Below, in pieces: positions 33,758 to 41,562 of a DNA stretch of 64,000 nucleotides (positions are counted from its first letter, which is position 1; every line of letters starts with the position of its first letter). The position numbers and the translations under genes were made by a program. The notes below the pieces were generated by a model. It saw only the letters and a list, made by a program, of their open reading frames with translations, was not told where the DNA came from and made no database searches. The DNA is from Priestia megaterium NBRC 15308 = ATCC 14581 (lineage in GTDB: Bacteria > Bacillota > Bacilli > Bacillales > Bacillaceae_H): positions 4,582,501 to 4,646,500 of the forward strand of contig NZ_CP009920.1 in NCBI RefSeq assembly GCF_000832985.1, given 5' to 3'.

Positions 33758-33905
33758 CGGAGGAAACAAACCTCCGCTGGGTATGATAGTTTCGTTACCA
33801 AAACAGCGGAGATGCTTATTGAATAAATTTGAAAAATCTGCAATAATTTTCAGGGAATCATTTCTGTGAAAATACTAAGGAATACTATAAAGATAGGATG
33901 TTACA

Positions 33906-34712
33906 ATGAAGCAATTAATCTATTTTGGTTTAGAACAAGCAAAATCTTGTGTTTTTCCTGTTATCATTTTTCTTACATTGGCTATGACAAAAACAATTGA
34001 AGTACCATTTATTTCTAGATATGACCTTATTTTATTAGTCTGTCTAGGAACTCAAGTTTTAATGGTGATGTTTAAACGAGAAACGCTTGATGAAGTAAAA
34101 GTCATCGCAGTATTTCATTTAATTGGGCTAGCGTTAGAACTCTACAAAGTTCATATGGGCTCATGGAGCTATCCAGAGAAAGCTTTCACTAAAGTCTGGG
34201 GAGTTCCGCTGTACAGCGGATTTATGTATGCTAGTGTAGCCAGCTACATGTGCCAAGTGTGGAGAAGGCTTGAATTAAAGCTTACGAATTGGCCTTCTAC
34301 GTGGGTTGTCAGTATACTAAGTATGGCTATTTACCTTAATTTTTTCACGCATCATTTTATTTACGACTTCCGCTGGTTTTTAAAACTTTTTACTTTACTT
34401 ATTTTTTATCGAACTTTTGTATATTTTACGGTTAACAAACGTACGTATCGCATGCCTTTAGTATTGTCTTTTGTACTGATTGGCTTTTTCATTTGGATCG
34501 CTGAAAATATCGCAACATTTTTCGGGGCATGGCAGTATCCAGATCAACAGCAGCAGTGGACAATGGTTCATATAAGTAAAATTAGCTCTTGGCTTCTTCT
34601 TGTGATTATTAGTTTCTTGATTGTTGCTTTACTAAAGCATTTAAAAGAAAATCAAAACCAATTTAAACAAAGGGAGAAATCAAAAGAAACAAATGAAATA
34701 TATGAAAGATAG
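33906..34712 (+). CDS. yoaT: DUF817 integral membrane protein, YoaT-like
   Basis: 268 residues with about eight hydrophobic segments and a cytoplasmic, Lys/Glu-rich tail. HMGSWSYPEKAFTKVWGVPLYSGFMYASV and FFGAWQYPDQQQQW are the recurring Trp/Tyr/Pro motifs of DUF817 (B. subtilis YoaT). Function is unknown for the family. AGGATGTTACA precedes the ATG. Confidence 0.85.
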   Translation: MKQLIYFGLEQAKSCVFPVIIFLTLAMTKTIEVPFISRYDLILLVCLGTQVLMVMFKRETLDEVKVIAVFHLIGLALELYKVHMGSWSYPEKAFTKVWGVPLYSGFMYASVASYMCQVWRRLELKLTNWPSTWVVSILSMAIYLNFFTHHFIYDFRWFLKLFTLLIFYRTFVYFTVNKRTYRMPLVLSFVLIGFFIWIAENIATFFGAWQYPDQQQQWTMVHISKISSWLLLVIISFLIVALLKHLKENQNQFKQREKSKETNEIYER

Positions 34713-34777
34713 AAACATAACTATGTATATGTACATACACACTATTAATATGAAGTGCAGGATCTTTGGAGGCCTAT

Positions 34778-35338
34778 ATGCAAGAATATATTTTTTATCT
34801 TCCCTATTTTAAATCAGCGGGGAAGACCGTAGCAGTTAAAAATGAAAATGGAGAAAACGTCGGACAGCTTAAGAGAGCGCATAAAAATATGTGGACTAAA
34901 AGTATTGATTTTTTAACTCGTGATGGACTTCCAGTTTTAGATTCTATTTCTTGGTTTCCTATCTTCTCCTGCGGCTTAAAGGTACATTTACAAGTTCAAT
35001 GGGAAGGAAGAACGGTGCTTATTGATCACGTGGAAAAACACCGGTGGGTGATAAAAGAAAATGGAAAAACAGTGGGGTATCTATTAGGGAAAGGAATAAT
35101 TAAAAACGAAGGGGAACAAGAAATTAGATGGTTAAATAACGTCTACATGTTAAGCAGTCATGAAGCCATAGAGGAAGCGTGTATTTTTAATCAAAAAAGA
35201 GAAAAAGTCGCAGAGTTTAAATCAGACCTTTTTCATTTTAAAGAAGGCAAACACTCAATAAGAGTAATAGAAGAACTGCCGATACCCATTTTTATCGCTT
35301 CTTACTATATAACTAATTTTATTATGTTATACATATAA
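34778..35338 (+). CDS. Conserved hypothetical protein, possible tubby/LURP-like beta fold
   Basis: 186 residues from ATG 34778, which has GGAGG at 34768-34772. The in-frame TTG at 34766 is within the ribosome binding site. Short alternating beta-type strands with repeated G-N-G/E-N-G turns (KNENGENVGQLKR, KENGKTVGYLLGKG) suggest an LURP-one or tubby-C-like barrel. A C-terminal hydrophobic stretch (PIPIFIASYYITNFIMLYI) could anchor it to the membrane. I cannot assign a function. It converges on htpG at a shared terminator. Confidence 0.6.
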   Translation: MQEYIFYLPYFKSAGKTVAVKNENGENVGQLKRAHKNMWTKSIDFLTRDGLPVLDSISWFPIFSCGLKVHLQVQWEGRTVLIDHVEKHRWVIKENGKTVGYLLGKGIIKNEGEQEIRWLNNVYMLSSHEAIEEACIFNQKREKVAEFKSDLFHFKEGKHSIRVIEELPIPIFIASYYITNFIMLYI

Positions 35339-35370
35339 TCAGGCGCAGATTGATTCTGCGCCTGATTTTT
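35338..35370. terminator. Bidirectional terminator (34778 gene / htpG)
   Basis: AATCAGGCGCAG / CTGCGCCTGATT arms between converging genes. It slightly overlaps both gene ends. Confidence 0.82.
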
Positions 35371-37246
35371 ATATCATGATTTTACAAATATCATTTGTGA
35401 ATTCAACGGGATCACTAATAGATAAGCCTTCAATTAAAAGAGCCTGGTTATATAATAGATTTGTATAAAGGTCTAATTTCGCTTTATCATTTTCAAGTGC
35501 TTCTTTTAAAGAAGCGAACACATCGTGATTTACGTTAATTTCTAGCACTTTTTCTGCTTTTACATGCTGATTGTCAGGCATAGCACTTAAAATTTTCTCC
35601 ATTTCAATCGTTACTTCACCATCAGCTGATAAGCAAACGGGATGTGTTTTTAAACGTTTAGACGCGCGCACATCTCCTACTTTTCCCGCCAAAGCTTTCT
35701 TCATATAGTTAAATAGCTCTTTATTCTCTTTTTCCTCAGACTCATTGAGCTGTTCTTCTTCTGATTCAATCCCCAAGTCACTGCTTGAAACAGATTTAAA
35801 TTCTTTTTCTTCATACGTCATTAACATTTTAATCGCAAATTCATCGATATCCTCTGTGAAATACAGAATTTCGTATCCTTTATCTGCAACCAATTCTGCT
35901 TGAGGAAGTTTTTCAATTCGGTCGTACGATTCACCTGATGCATAATAGATATACTTTTGATCCTCAGGCATGCGCGATACATACTCATCTAGTGTTACGA
36001 GCTTTTTCTCTGTAGAAGAATAGAATAAAAGCAGGTCTTTTAACAAGTCTTTGTTGCTGCCAAAATCACTGTAAACGCCGTACTTCAGCTGGCGGCCAAA
36101 TGAGTCATAAAACTTCTCGTACTTTTCACGTTCGTTTTTAAGCAAGCTTTTTAATTCATTTTTGATTTTCTTGCCGATGTTTTTGGCAATCAGCTGAAGC
36201 TGGCGGTCTTGCTGCAAAATTTCACGTGAAATATTAAGAGATAAATCTTCAGAATCTACCATACCTTTTACAAAGCTAAAGTAATCCGGAAGAAGATCTG
36301 CACATTTATTCATAATTAAGACGCCGTTTGAGTAGAGTTCAAGTCCTTTTTCAAATTCTTTTGAGTAGTAATCAAACGGACTATTTTCTGGAATAAATAA
36401 AATAGCATTGTAGCGAATCGTTCCATCCACGTTAATATGAAGGTGAGTGAGCGGTTTATCAAATCCATAGCGTTTTTCTGAATAAAACTGCTCATAGTCT
36501 TCTGAAGTCAATTCATTTTTATTTTTCTTCCAGATCGGTACCATACTGTTGATAACTTGTTCTTCTGTATAATCTTCTAGCTCGTTATCAGAACCTTCTT
36601 TAGGACGTTTTTCCGTTATATCCATTTTAATCGGGTAGCGGATAAAGTCTGAATACTTTTTAATGATCTCTTTTAAACGATATTCTTCTAGATACTCATC
36701 ATATGTTTCATCTTCTGTATTTTCTTTAATTTTTAAAATGATTTGAGTTCCAACCGTTTCTTTTTCGCACCGCTCGATTGTATAACCATCAGCACCAGTA
36801 GATTCCCATTTATAGGCTTTATCGCTGCCTAAAGCTTTACTAATCACCGTTACGACATCTGCTACCATAAACGCTGCGTAAAACCCAACGCCGAATTGGC
36901 CGATAATCGTGTGCCCGTCCTTTGTTTCATTTTCGTTTTTAAACGCAAGAGAGCCGCTTCTCGCAATTGTGCCCAAGCTGCTTTCAAGCTCTTCTTGCGT
37001 CATGCCAATTCCAGTATCCGTAATGGTTAAGGTACGGTCAGCTTTATCTGGTGTTACTTTTATGTAGTAGCTTTCTTTGTTAAAATGCAAGGAGTCGTCT
37101 GTTAAAGCTTTGTAATAAATTTTATCGATTGCATCACTTGAATTTGATAAAAGTTCTCTCAAAAATACTTCTTTTTGAGAATAAATGGAATTAATCATCA
37201 TCTCTAATAATCGCTTTGACTCGGCTTTGAATTCTTTTTTTGACAT
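35369..37246 (-). CDS. htpG: Chaperone HtpG (Hsp90)
   Basis: 625 residues, full length. GHKL ATPase: [28 protein letters not shown] and [17 protein letters not shown]. Middle domain with [11 protein letters not shown], then the dimerisation domain ending in NDICKIMI. It is the cytosolic bacterial Hsp90. An AAGGAGAAC ribosome binding site precedes the ATG. The promoter carries a CIRCE element, so HrcA control is expected, unlike B. subtilis htpG, which is not in the HrcA regulon. Confidence 0.97.
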   Translation of the reverse strand: MSKKEFKAESKRLLEMMINSIYSQKEVFLRELLSNSSDAIDKIYYKALTDDSLHFNKESYYIKVTPDKADRTLTITDTGIGMTQEELESSLGTIARSGSLAFKNENETKDGHTIIGQFGVGFYAAFMVADVVTVISKALGSDKAYKWESTGADGYTIERCEKETVGTQIILKIKENTEDETYDEYLEEYRLKEIIKKYSDFIRYPIKMDITEKRPKEGSDNELEDYTEEQVINSMVPIWKKNKNELTSEDYEQFYSEKRYGFDKPLTHLHINVDGTIRYNAILFIPENSPFDYYSKEFEKGLELYSNGVLIMNKCADLLPDYFSFVKGMVDSEDLSLNISREILQQDRQLQLIAKNIGKKIKNELKSLLKNEREKYEKFYDSFGRQLKYGVYSDFGSNKDLLKDLLLFYSSTEKKLVTLDEYVSRMPEDQKYIYYASGESYDRIEKLPQAELVADKGYEILYFTEDIDEFAIKMLMTYEEKEFKSVSSSDLGIESEEEQLNESEEKENKELFNYMKKALAGKVGDVRASKRLKTHPVCLSADGEVTIEMEKILSAMPDNQHVKAEKVLEINVNHDVFASLKEALENDKAKLDLYTNLLYNQALLIEGLSISDPVEFTNDICKIMI

Positions 37247-37283
37247 AAGAAGTTCTCCTTTCCAAATAGGGCTTATAAAATAA

Positions 37284-37310
37284 TTAGCACTTGAGTTGAT
37301 AGAGTGCTAA
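37284..37310 (-). promoter_or_regulatory. CIRCE element (HrcA operator) of htpG
   Basis: TTAGCACTT (37284-37292), nine bases, GAGTGCTAA (37302-37310). One mismatch from the TTAGCACTC-N9-GAGTGCTAA consensus, placed just downstream of the promoter as in groES and hrcA operons. Confidence 0.9.
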
Positions 37311-37320
37311 TTACTCTTCT

Positions 37321-37349
37321 TATTTAACATGTATTGGGGTATTTGTCAA
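37321..37349 (-). promoter_or_regulatory. SigA promoter of htpG
   Basis: On the minus strand TTGACA (37349-37344), a 17-base spacer and TAAATA (37326-37321), with the CIRCE element directly downstream. Confidence 0.75.
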
Positions 37350-37414
37350 TATATTAGGAGATTCACCAAAGAGATTAAAAATTAGACTGAAAAAAGCAAA
37401 CTTTTAAAAAAAGG

Positions 37415-37443
37415 TTGAACGTTCTGAAAGAGTTTGCTAGAAT
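37415..37443 (+). promoter_or_regulatory. SigA promoter of ZTP riboswitch-serA
   Basis: TTGAAC (37415-37420), a 17-base spacer and TAGAAT (37438-37443). Confidence 0.75.
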
Positions 37444-37458
37444 ATACTTAATTTCAAA

Positions 37459-37570
37459 GACTATATGTGACTGGCGAAACGCGGATAACCGTGAGGAAGC
37501 ATATAGTGACGTAGCCGTTCGCCTGGGCAGAGGTAAGGGATTAATACATATCTCTTACCTCTTTCTGTTT
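37459..37570 (+). ncRNA. ZTP (pfl-motif) riboswitch with terminator
   Basis: The aptamer shows P1 arms CTATATG / CATATAG, the conserved GTGACTGGCGA after the first arm, a small P2 (CGG-ATAA-CCG), and the hallmark CGCCTGGGCA at the 3' end. It runs straight into a terminator (AGAGGTAAG / CTTACCTCT, 37529-37562, then TTTCTGTTT). Because the GCCTGGGC segment adjoins the terminator arm, binding of ZTP/ZMP should prevent termination. ZTP signals shortage of 10-formyl-tetrahydrofolate. The gene controlled here is a phosphoglycerate dehydrogenase, which supplies serine for one-carbon units. Confidence 0.88.
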
Positions 37571-37703
37571 AGGGGGAGAGGATATAGAAGTTATCAGACA
37601 TGTAGGCTGAAAAACCAGACTTTTAAAAAAATTAAAAATGAAGTTCCTTTATCCAAAGGTAAAAACATGTAAAACTACGATGATAATCAGAGGAGAGTAC
37701 AAA

Positions 37704-38903
37704 ATGAGCACATTAACATTAGAAAAAGTACAAACAATCAAAACTTTAAACAACATTGCACAAAAAGGTCTAAATGTTTTTAATCAAGAAGGTTATCAAA
37801 TTGACAACGACAGCGAACATCCAGATGCGATTGTCGTGCGTAGCTTTAACATGCACAGCATGGCATTTGACCAAAATTTAAAAGCTATTGCACGAGCTGG
37901 AGCAGGGGTTAATAATATACCGGTGGACGCTTGCACGGAGCAAGGTATCGTTGTATTTAATACGCCAGGAGCTAATGCAAACGCAGTAAAAGAAATGGTT
38001 TTAACTACAATTATGGCTTCTTCTCGTAACTTATTTGCTGGAGTTGAATGGACAAAAGGATTAGATGGCCAAGGTGATCAAATTCCTAAATTAGTTGAAG
38101 CAGGTAAAAAACAGTTTGTTGGAAAAGAAATCAAAGGTAAAACGTTAGGTGTTATTGGTTTAGGTGCAATTGGTGCTCTTGTAGCAAACGATGCGCTTGA
38201 TTTAGATATGGACGTAATTGGTTTTGATCCATTCATTTCTGTTAATACAGCTTGGAATTTGTCTCGCAACGTACAGCGTGCAATGTCTCTAGAAGAACTA
38301 TTTGCAGCATCTGACTATATTACGGTTCACGTTCCATTAACGGACGATACAAAAGGGGTTTTCAATAAAGAAACGTTCAGCATCATGAAACCGGATGTTC
38401 ATATTTTGAACTTCTCACGCGGTGAGCTTGTAAACGAAGAAGATATGAAAGCTGCTCTTGAAAGTGGAAAAGTTGGACGATACATTACAGATTTCCCAAA
38501 TCAAAATGTCTTGAACATGAAAAATGTTGTGCCAATTCCTCATCTAGGGGCATCAACTCAAGAATCAGAAGAAAACTGTGCGGTAATGGCAGCACGTCAA
38601 GTGAAAAATTTCTTAGAAACAGGAAACGTTAAAAACTCAGTGAACTTCCCGAATGCATCTCTTCCTTACACTGGGAAAAAACGCGTAGCTGCTTTCCATC
38701 ACAACGTGCCGAATATGGTAGGACAACTTACGCAAGTATTCTCAAACTACAATTTAAACATCGCAGATATGGTGAACAGAAGCCGCGGTGAATATGCGTA
38801 TACAATGATCGATATTGACAATCAAGTAAGTGACGAGATTGTGCCTGAGCTAGAAGAAAAAATCGGTCAAATTGAAGGAATTATTACAAGTCGTATTATC
38901 TAA
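37704..38903 (+). CDS. serA: D-3-phosphoglycerate dehydrogenase, ACT-domain form
   Basis: 399 residues from ATG 37704 (AGAGGAGAG upstream). It is a D-2-hydroxyacid dehydrogenase: IARAGAGVNNIPVDACTEQGIVVFNTPGAN, nucleotide-binding LGVIGLGAIGALVAN near residue 147, the catalytic Arg in LNFSRGELVNEEDM, the acid pair in PHLGASTQESEENCAVMA, then a C-terminal ACT domain (NVPNMVGQLTQVFSNYNLNIADM). It oxidises 3-phosphoglycerate in the first step of serine synthesis. No serC or serB is adjacent. A ZTP riboswitch upstream ties it to purine/folate status. Confidence 0.9.
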   Translation: MSTLTLEKVQTIKTLNNIAQKGLNVFNQEGYQIDNDSEHPDAIVVRSFNMHSMAFDQNLKAIARAGAGVNNIPVDACTEQGIVVFNTPGANANAVKEMVLTTIMASSRNLFAGVEWTKGLDGQGDQIPKLVEAGKKQFVGKEIKGKTLGVIGLGAIGALVANDALDLDMDVIGFDPFISVNTAWNLSRNVQRAMSLEELFAASDYITVHVPLTDDTKGVFNKETFSIMKPDVHILNFSRGELVNEEDMKAALESGKVGRYITDFPNQNVLNMKNVVPIPHLGASTQESEENCAVMAARQVKNFLETGNVKNSVNFPNASLPYTGKKRVAAFHHNVPNMVGQLTQVFSNYNLNIADMVNRSRGEYAYTMIDIDNQVSDEIVPELEEKIGQIEGIITSRII

Positions 38904-38930
38904 TTTGGTTCCCGTCATATTTTAGTGTTA

Positions 38931-38963
38931 CAGCCCTAACTTAGAAAAGTTAGGGCTGTTTTT
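38931..38963 (+). terminator. Terminator after serA
   Basis: CAGCCCTAAC / GTTAGGGCTG arms with TTTTT. Confidence 0.9.
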
Positions 38964-39035
38964 ACATGGTGTTTACCTCATATCAATTCCTTCATTCTCA
39001 TAGCATATAGAAATACCTTTAAAGAGGTGAACGTT

Positions 39036-39488
39036 TTGACAGGAGAACTGATAGGAATTTTGATAGGGTCGCTCATCGCGCTGGCAGGAACATTCATTAC
39101 GTCTGTCGTAGCTATAGTGATGTCGAAAGAGCAATACAAACAAGAGCTTCGCAAAGCATTTATCCAAAAGAAAGTTGATGCCTATACCCATGTGTGTCAA
39201 GTTATTCTAGCTATAAAAAACGATTTACTTACAAAAACTGTTTCTTCAGCTGGCTTAAACTGGACGGCTCAATCTATTAACGAACTAGCAGATGTGTGTA
39301 TTACGGAAGGTCTATGGATCGATGAAGAAGACAGCAAAAAGCTGGAGGTTCTGCAGAAGCAGCTTTCAAAATTTGTATTTGATGAAATAGAACTGTCTAG
39401 ACATGATATTCTCACAGCCTGTTATGAAATTGTTGAATATTGTGAAAAAAAGGTAAGGATTCTTCATTCTATGACTACAAAAGAATAG
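39036..39488 (+). CDS. Membrane-anchored hypothetical protein
   Basis: 150 residues from TTG 39036, with AAAGAGGTG about eight bases upstream. A GTG at 39027 is inside that site. One N-terminal hydrophobic segment (LIGILIGSLIALAGTFITSVVAIVM) is followed by a soluble helical domain (KEQYKQELRKAFIQKKVDAYTHV...) rich in charged residues. Topology suggests a cytoplasmic helical bundle tethered to the membrane. No family recognised. Confidence 0.65.
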   Translation: MTGELIGILIGSLIALAGTFITSVVAIVMSKEQYKQELRKAFIQKKVDAYTHVCQVILAIKNDLLTKTVSSAGLNWTAQSINELADVCITEGLWIDEEDSKKLEVLQKQLSKFVFDEIELSRHDILTACYEIVEYCEKKVRILHSMTTKE

Positions 39489-39613
39489 GTGATTACTACT
39501 TTAAGAAGTGATAGTAGAAGTATTAAAAAAGCATCGGTCTTAACGATTGTATAAGAAGTGTATGAGCTATTTCATATTTCATACAGTTCTTAACAAACAG
39601 TAAGTGTTTATGA

Positions 39614-39649
39614 AAAGAACTTTGCAGCAGCATACAAAGTTCTTTTTTT
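39614..39649 (+). terminator. Terminator downstream of 39036 gene
   Basis: AAAGAACTTTG / CAAAGTTCTTT arms with T7. It sits about 125 bases after the stop. Confidence 0.82.
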
Positions 39650-39892
39650 ATAGCTTGCGTTTTTTCGTTTGATTGTGGATATCACTCAAGAAAAACAAAG
39701 CAAGCAAAAGGATAATTCTAACTACACAAGCCATTTGAATGGTATTTAAGGATGTTGATAACTAAGGGATTAAAGCGATAATACATAAAACTAAGCTACC
39801 TAGTACAATAGCAAAACGAATAACGAATAACAAAGACGACTGTTATAGAACGAATGCCATATACAGCTGATATACTAATCACTTCTTTGTAG
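39648..39892 (-). pseudogene. Decayed small membrane protein (7-bp duplication plus amber stop)
   Basis: On the minus strand GTG (39892-39890) opens a frame reading ISISAVYGIRSITVVFVIR. A direct 7-base duplication (TTATTCG twice, about 39815-39829) then shifts the frame. Removing one copy continues into FAIVLGSLVLCIIALIP, an in-frame TAG, and CVVRIILLLALFFLSDIHNQ ending in a basic KKRKL tail. Together this looks like a former ~80-residue two- or three-helix membrane protein. Family unknown. No good ribosome binding site remains. Confidence 0.4.
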
Positions 39893-40039
39893 AATGAAAT
39901 AACTTTTTTGTCCAGGGGATAAGCATGCTTAACATCTCACGTTAATGTCTACATTCACATTATCTTAAGTTTCAATTCATACTGGCTTCATATAAATTAA
40001 TCATACTGAATGTATTAATGAAAGATATGAGGTGGAACA

Positions 40040-40168
40040 ATTTTAAAAAAGCTTGTTAAACTATTTAGACAAGAAACCGAGATATCTAAAGATAAAGAAG
40101 TAGATCTCCACGAAGAGAACGATTTTAACGAAGTTTGTGATGATCATTTCATTATAGATGAGTATTAG
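40040..40168 (+). CDS. Possible 42-residue acidic peptide with ATT start
   Basis: GAGGTGG at 40029-40035 is followed by ATT at 40040 and a frame of 42 codons ending in TAG. There is no ATG, GTG or TTG between the upstream in-frame stop (40028) and the end, so if real it must begin at ATT. The basic start (LKKLVKLFRQ) is followed by a strongly acidic remainder (VDLHEENDFNEVCDDHF). No family recognised. The frame and spacing are visible, but translation is inference. Confidence 0.35.
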   Translation: MLKKLVKLFRQETEISKDKEVDLHEENDFNEVCDDHFIIDEY

Positions 40169-40343
40169 AAACCCTATAAAATGCTGCGGAATTTAAAGAA
40201 TTGATTGAGTATATTCGTATAACCAGTAATTGCACAAGGGTCGTAAAGGTATACTTTTACGGCCGATTAATATTGATGAATTGCTTTTTACATGAAACAA
40301 TGTGAAAAAAATGGGCATCCTAGAAGCAAAAGGAGGGGATAGA

Positions 40344-40493
40344 ATGGGCAAAGAACCAAATGATGAAACAAGTGAAGGGCTGAATCAGCTTTTTGAAATC
40401 ATCAATGCAAAAGGCGACGAGGGTGAACTTAGAGAAATTGTCAGCAGGAGCAGTGAAAAGAATAATCATAAAAATCATGAGGATCAATCGTAA
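40344..40493 (+). CDS. Small hydrophilic protein
   Basis: 49 residues from ATG 40344, with a consensus AAAGGAGGGG nine bases upstream. An earlier in-frame GTG at 40302 precedes that site. Highly charged, with one amphipathic stretch (EGLNQLFEIINAKGDEGELREIVS). No family recognised. It lies between the ATT-start ORF and tRNA-Ala. Confidence 0.55.
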   Translation: MGKEPNDETSEGLNQLFEIINAKGDEGELREIVSRSSEKNNHKNHEDQS

Positions 40494-40502
40494 AAAGAAA
40501 AT

Positions 40503-40533
40503 AAAAAACCTCTTCATGGAAATCATGAAGAGG
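40503..40533 (-). terminator. Terminator of tRNA-Ala transcript
   Basis: CCTCTTCATG / CATGAAGAGG hairpin with the T run on the minus strand, about 80 bases past the tRNA 3' end. Confidence 0.7.
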
Positions 40534-40610
40534 TCAGATGAAATAGTATTGCAACCATTCCATCCTGCAGAGTTTTAAAGTGTTTTAAACTCTTGATACG
40601 ACTGGTTTTA

Positions 40611-40682
40611 TGGAACTGATGGGATTCGAACCCACGACCCCTTGTCTGCCAGACAAGTATTCTCCCACTGAACTACAGTCCC
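40611..40682 (-). tRNA. tRNA-Ala (anticodon GGC)
   Basis: The minus strand folds into a 72-nt cloverleaf: acceptor GGGACTG / CAGTTCC with the G3-U70 wobble pair that marks alanine tRNAs, D arm GTTC...GAAT, anticodon arm CTTGT-CTGGCAG-ACAAG (GGC at positions 34-36), and T arm GTGGG-TTCGAAT-CCCAT. The discriminator is A and CCA is not encoded. It reads GCC codons. It is a solitary tRNA gene. Confidence 0.95.
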
Positions 40683-40788
40683 GATTATGTAGAGCCTTTA
40701 TTGCGTGTTGACTCTACTATATTTTAATACGTATGCCGCGCGTTCGCAATAGTTATTTTCAGTGTTTTCTAATTTCTTCATATGAATA

Positions 40789-41337
40789 TTAACTTTTAAA
40801 AAAATCATTTACTTCTTGTTTATACGTATAAAAAAAACTTGGAATTTGGCTTGGTTCCAATCCTTGTGCAGCGTATTTGCTGATGGATTCGTAGTACCAT
40901 TTCTGCTTTTCGAATCCTCTTTTAAAGCTATTCCAAATCGTATCTCCTTGCTGATCGTAGCTTTCTTTTAAAGACCGTAAATTGTCTAATTTGTCTGCTA
41001 CAATTAAAGATTTCACTTCAAGAGAACCAGTTTTCACAATTTGAATTGTATGCTGTTTACGTTCTTCCCAGCTTTTTGATTTGTTTTCTGTATGAGCTTC
41101 AACAATCCCCGCTACCTCTAAACCAAATCTTTGTACAATTTCTTCGAGTGTTACACTTGTATCTTCTACAGCATCATGCAGATAAGCTGCTGCAATTACT
41201 TCTTCACTAAAACCTGCTTTTTCTAAAATATTACCTACGTTAATAGGATGAACAATATAAGGTGTATCAGACAGCTTGCGCATTTGGCCGCTATGAGCGT
41301 GTTCTGCATATCTACGTGCTTCTTTTATTAAAGACAT
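40789..41337 (-). CDS. HD-domain phosphohydrolase resembling small alarmone hydrolases
   Basis: 182 residues. The start is the second of two adjacent ATGs, with GGAGG six bases upstream. HD signature: HSGQMRKLSDTPYIVHPINVG, AAYLHDAVEDTSVTLEEI (HD..ED) and VADKLDNLRSLKE. This order and the length match the hydrolase domain of RelA/SpoT and stand-alone hydrolases (SAH, Mesh1 type). No synthetase or TGS/ACT domain. It probably cleaves (p)ppGpp or a related 3'-phosphorylated nucleotide. Monocistronic. Confidence 0.75.
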   Translation of the reverse strand: MSLIKEARRYAEHAHSGQMRKLSDTPYIVHPINVGNILEKAGFSEEVIAAAYLHDAVEDTSVTLEEIVQRFGLEVAGIVEAHTENKSKSWEERKQHTIQIVKTGSLEVKSLIVADKLDNLRSLKESYDQQGDTIWNSFKRGFEKQKWYYESISKYAAQGLEPSQIPSFFYTYKQEVNDFFKS

Positions 41338-41562
41338 CATATTCCTCCACTTTTTATTCAGTATATCTTCATATTATTAGTATAAACGAATATAGCTTTC
41401 CTCACTTTATAAAATTGCAAAAATTCATTTCTTATAATAAGGGAAGGCTACCAAAATCCCTTCTTATTGTAGTTTTTTTATAAAGCCTAATATCTATTTA
41501 ATAGGCCTGTATCAGTTGCCATTTCCTTTTTTATTCATAGTTTGTATGAAGGAGTGATAGCA

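Noticed and set aside
33758-33790. CGGAGG...CCTCCG hairpin after the HpaB-like gene as a terminator
   Set aside because: No T run follows and the stem is short, so it is not listed as a terminator.
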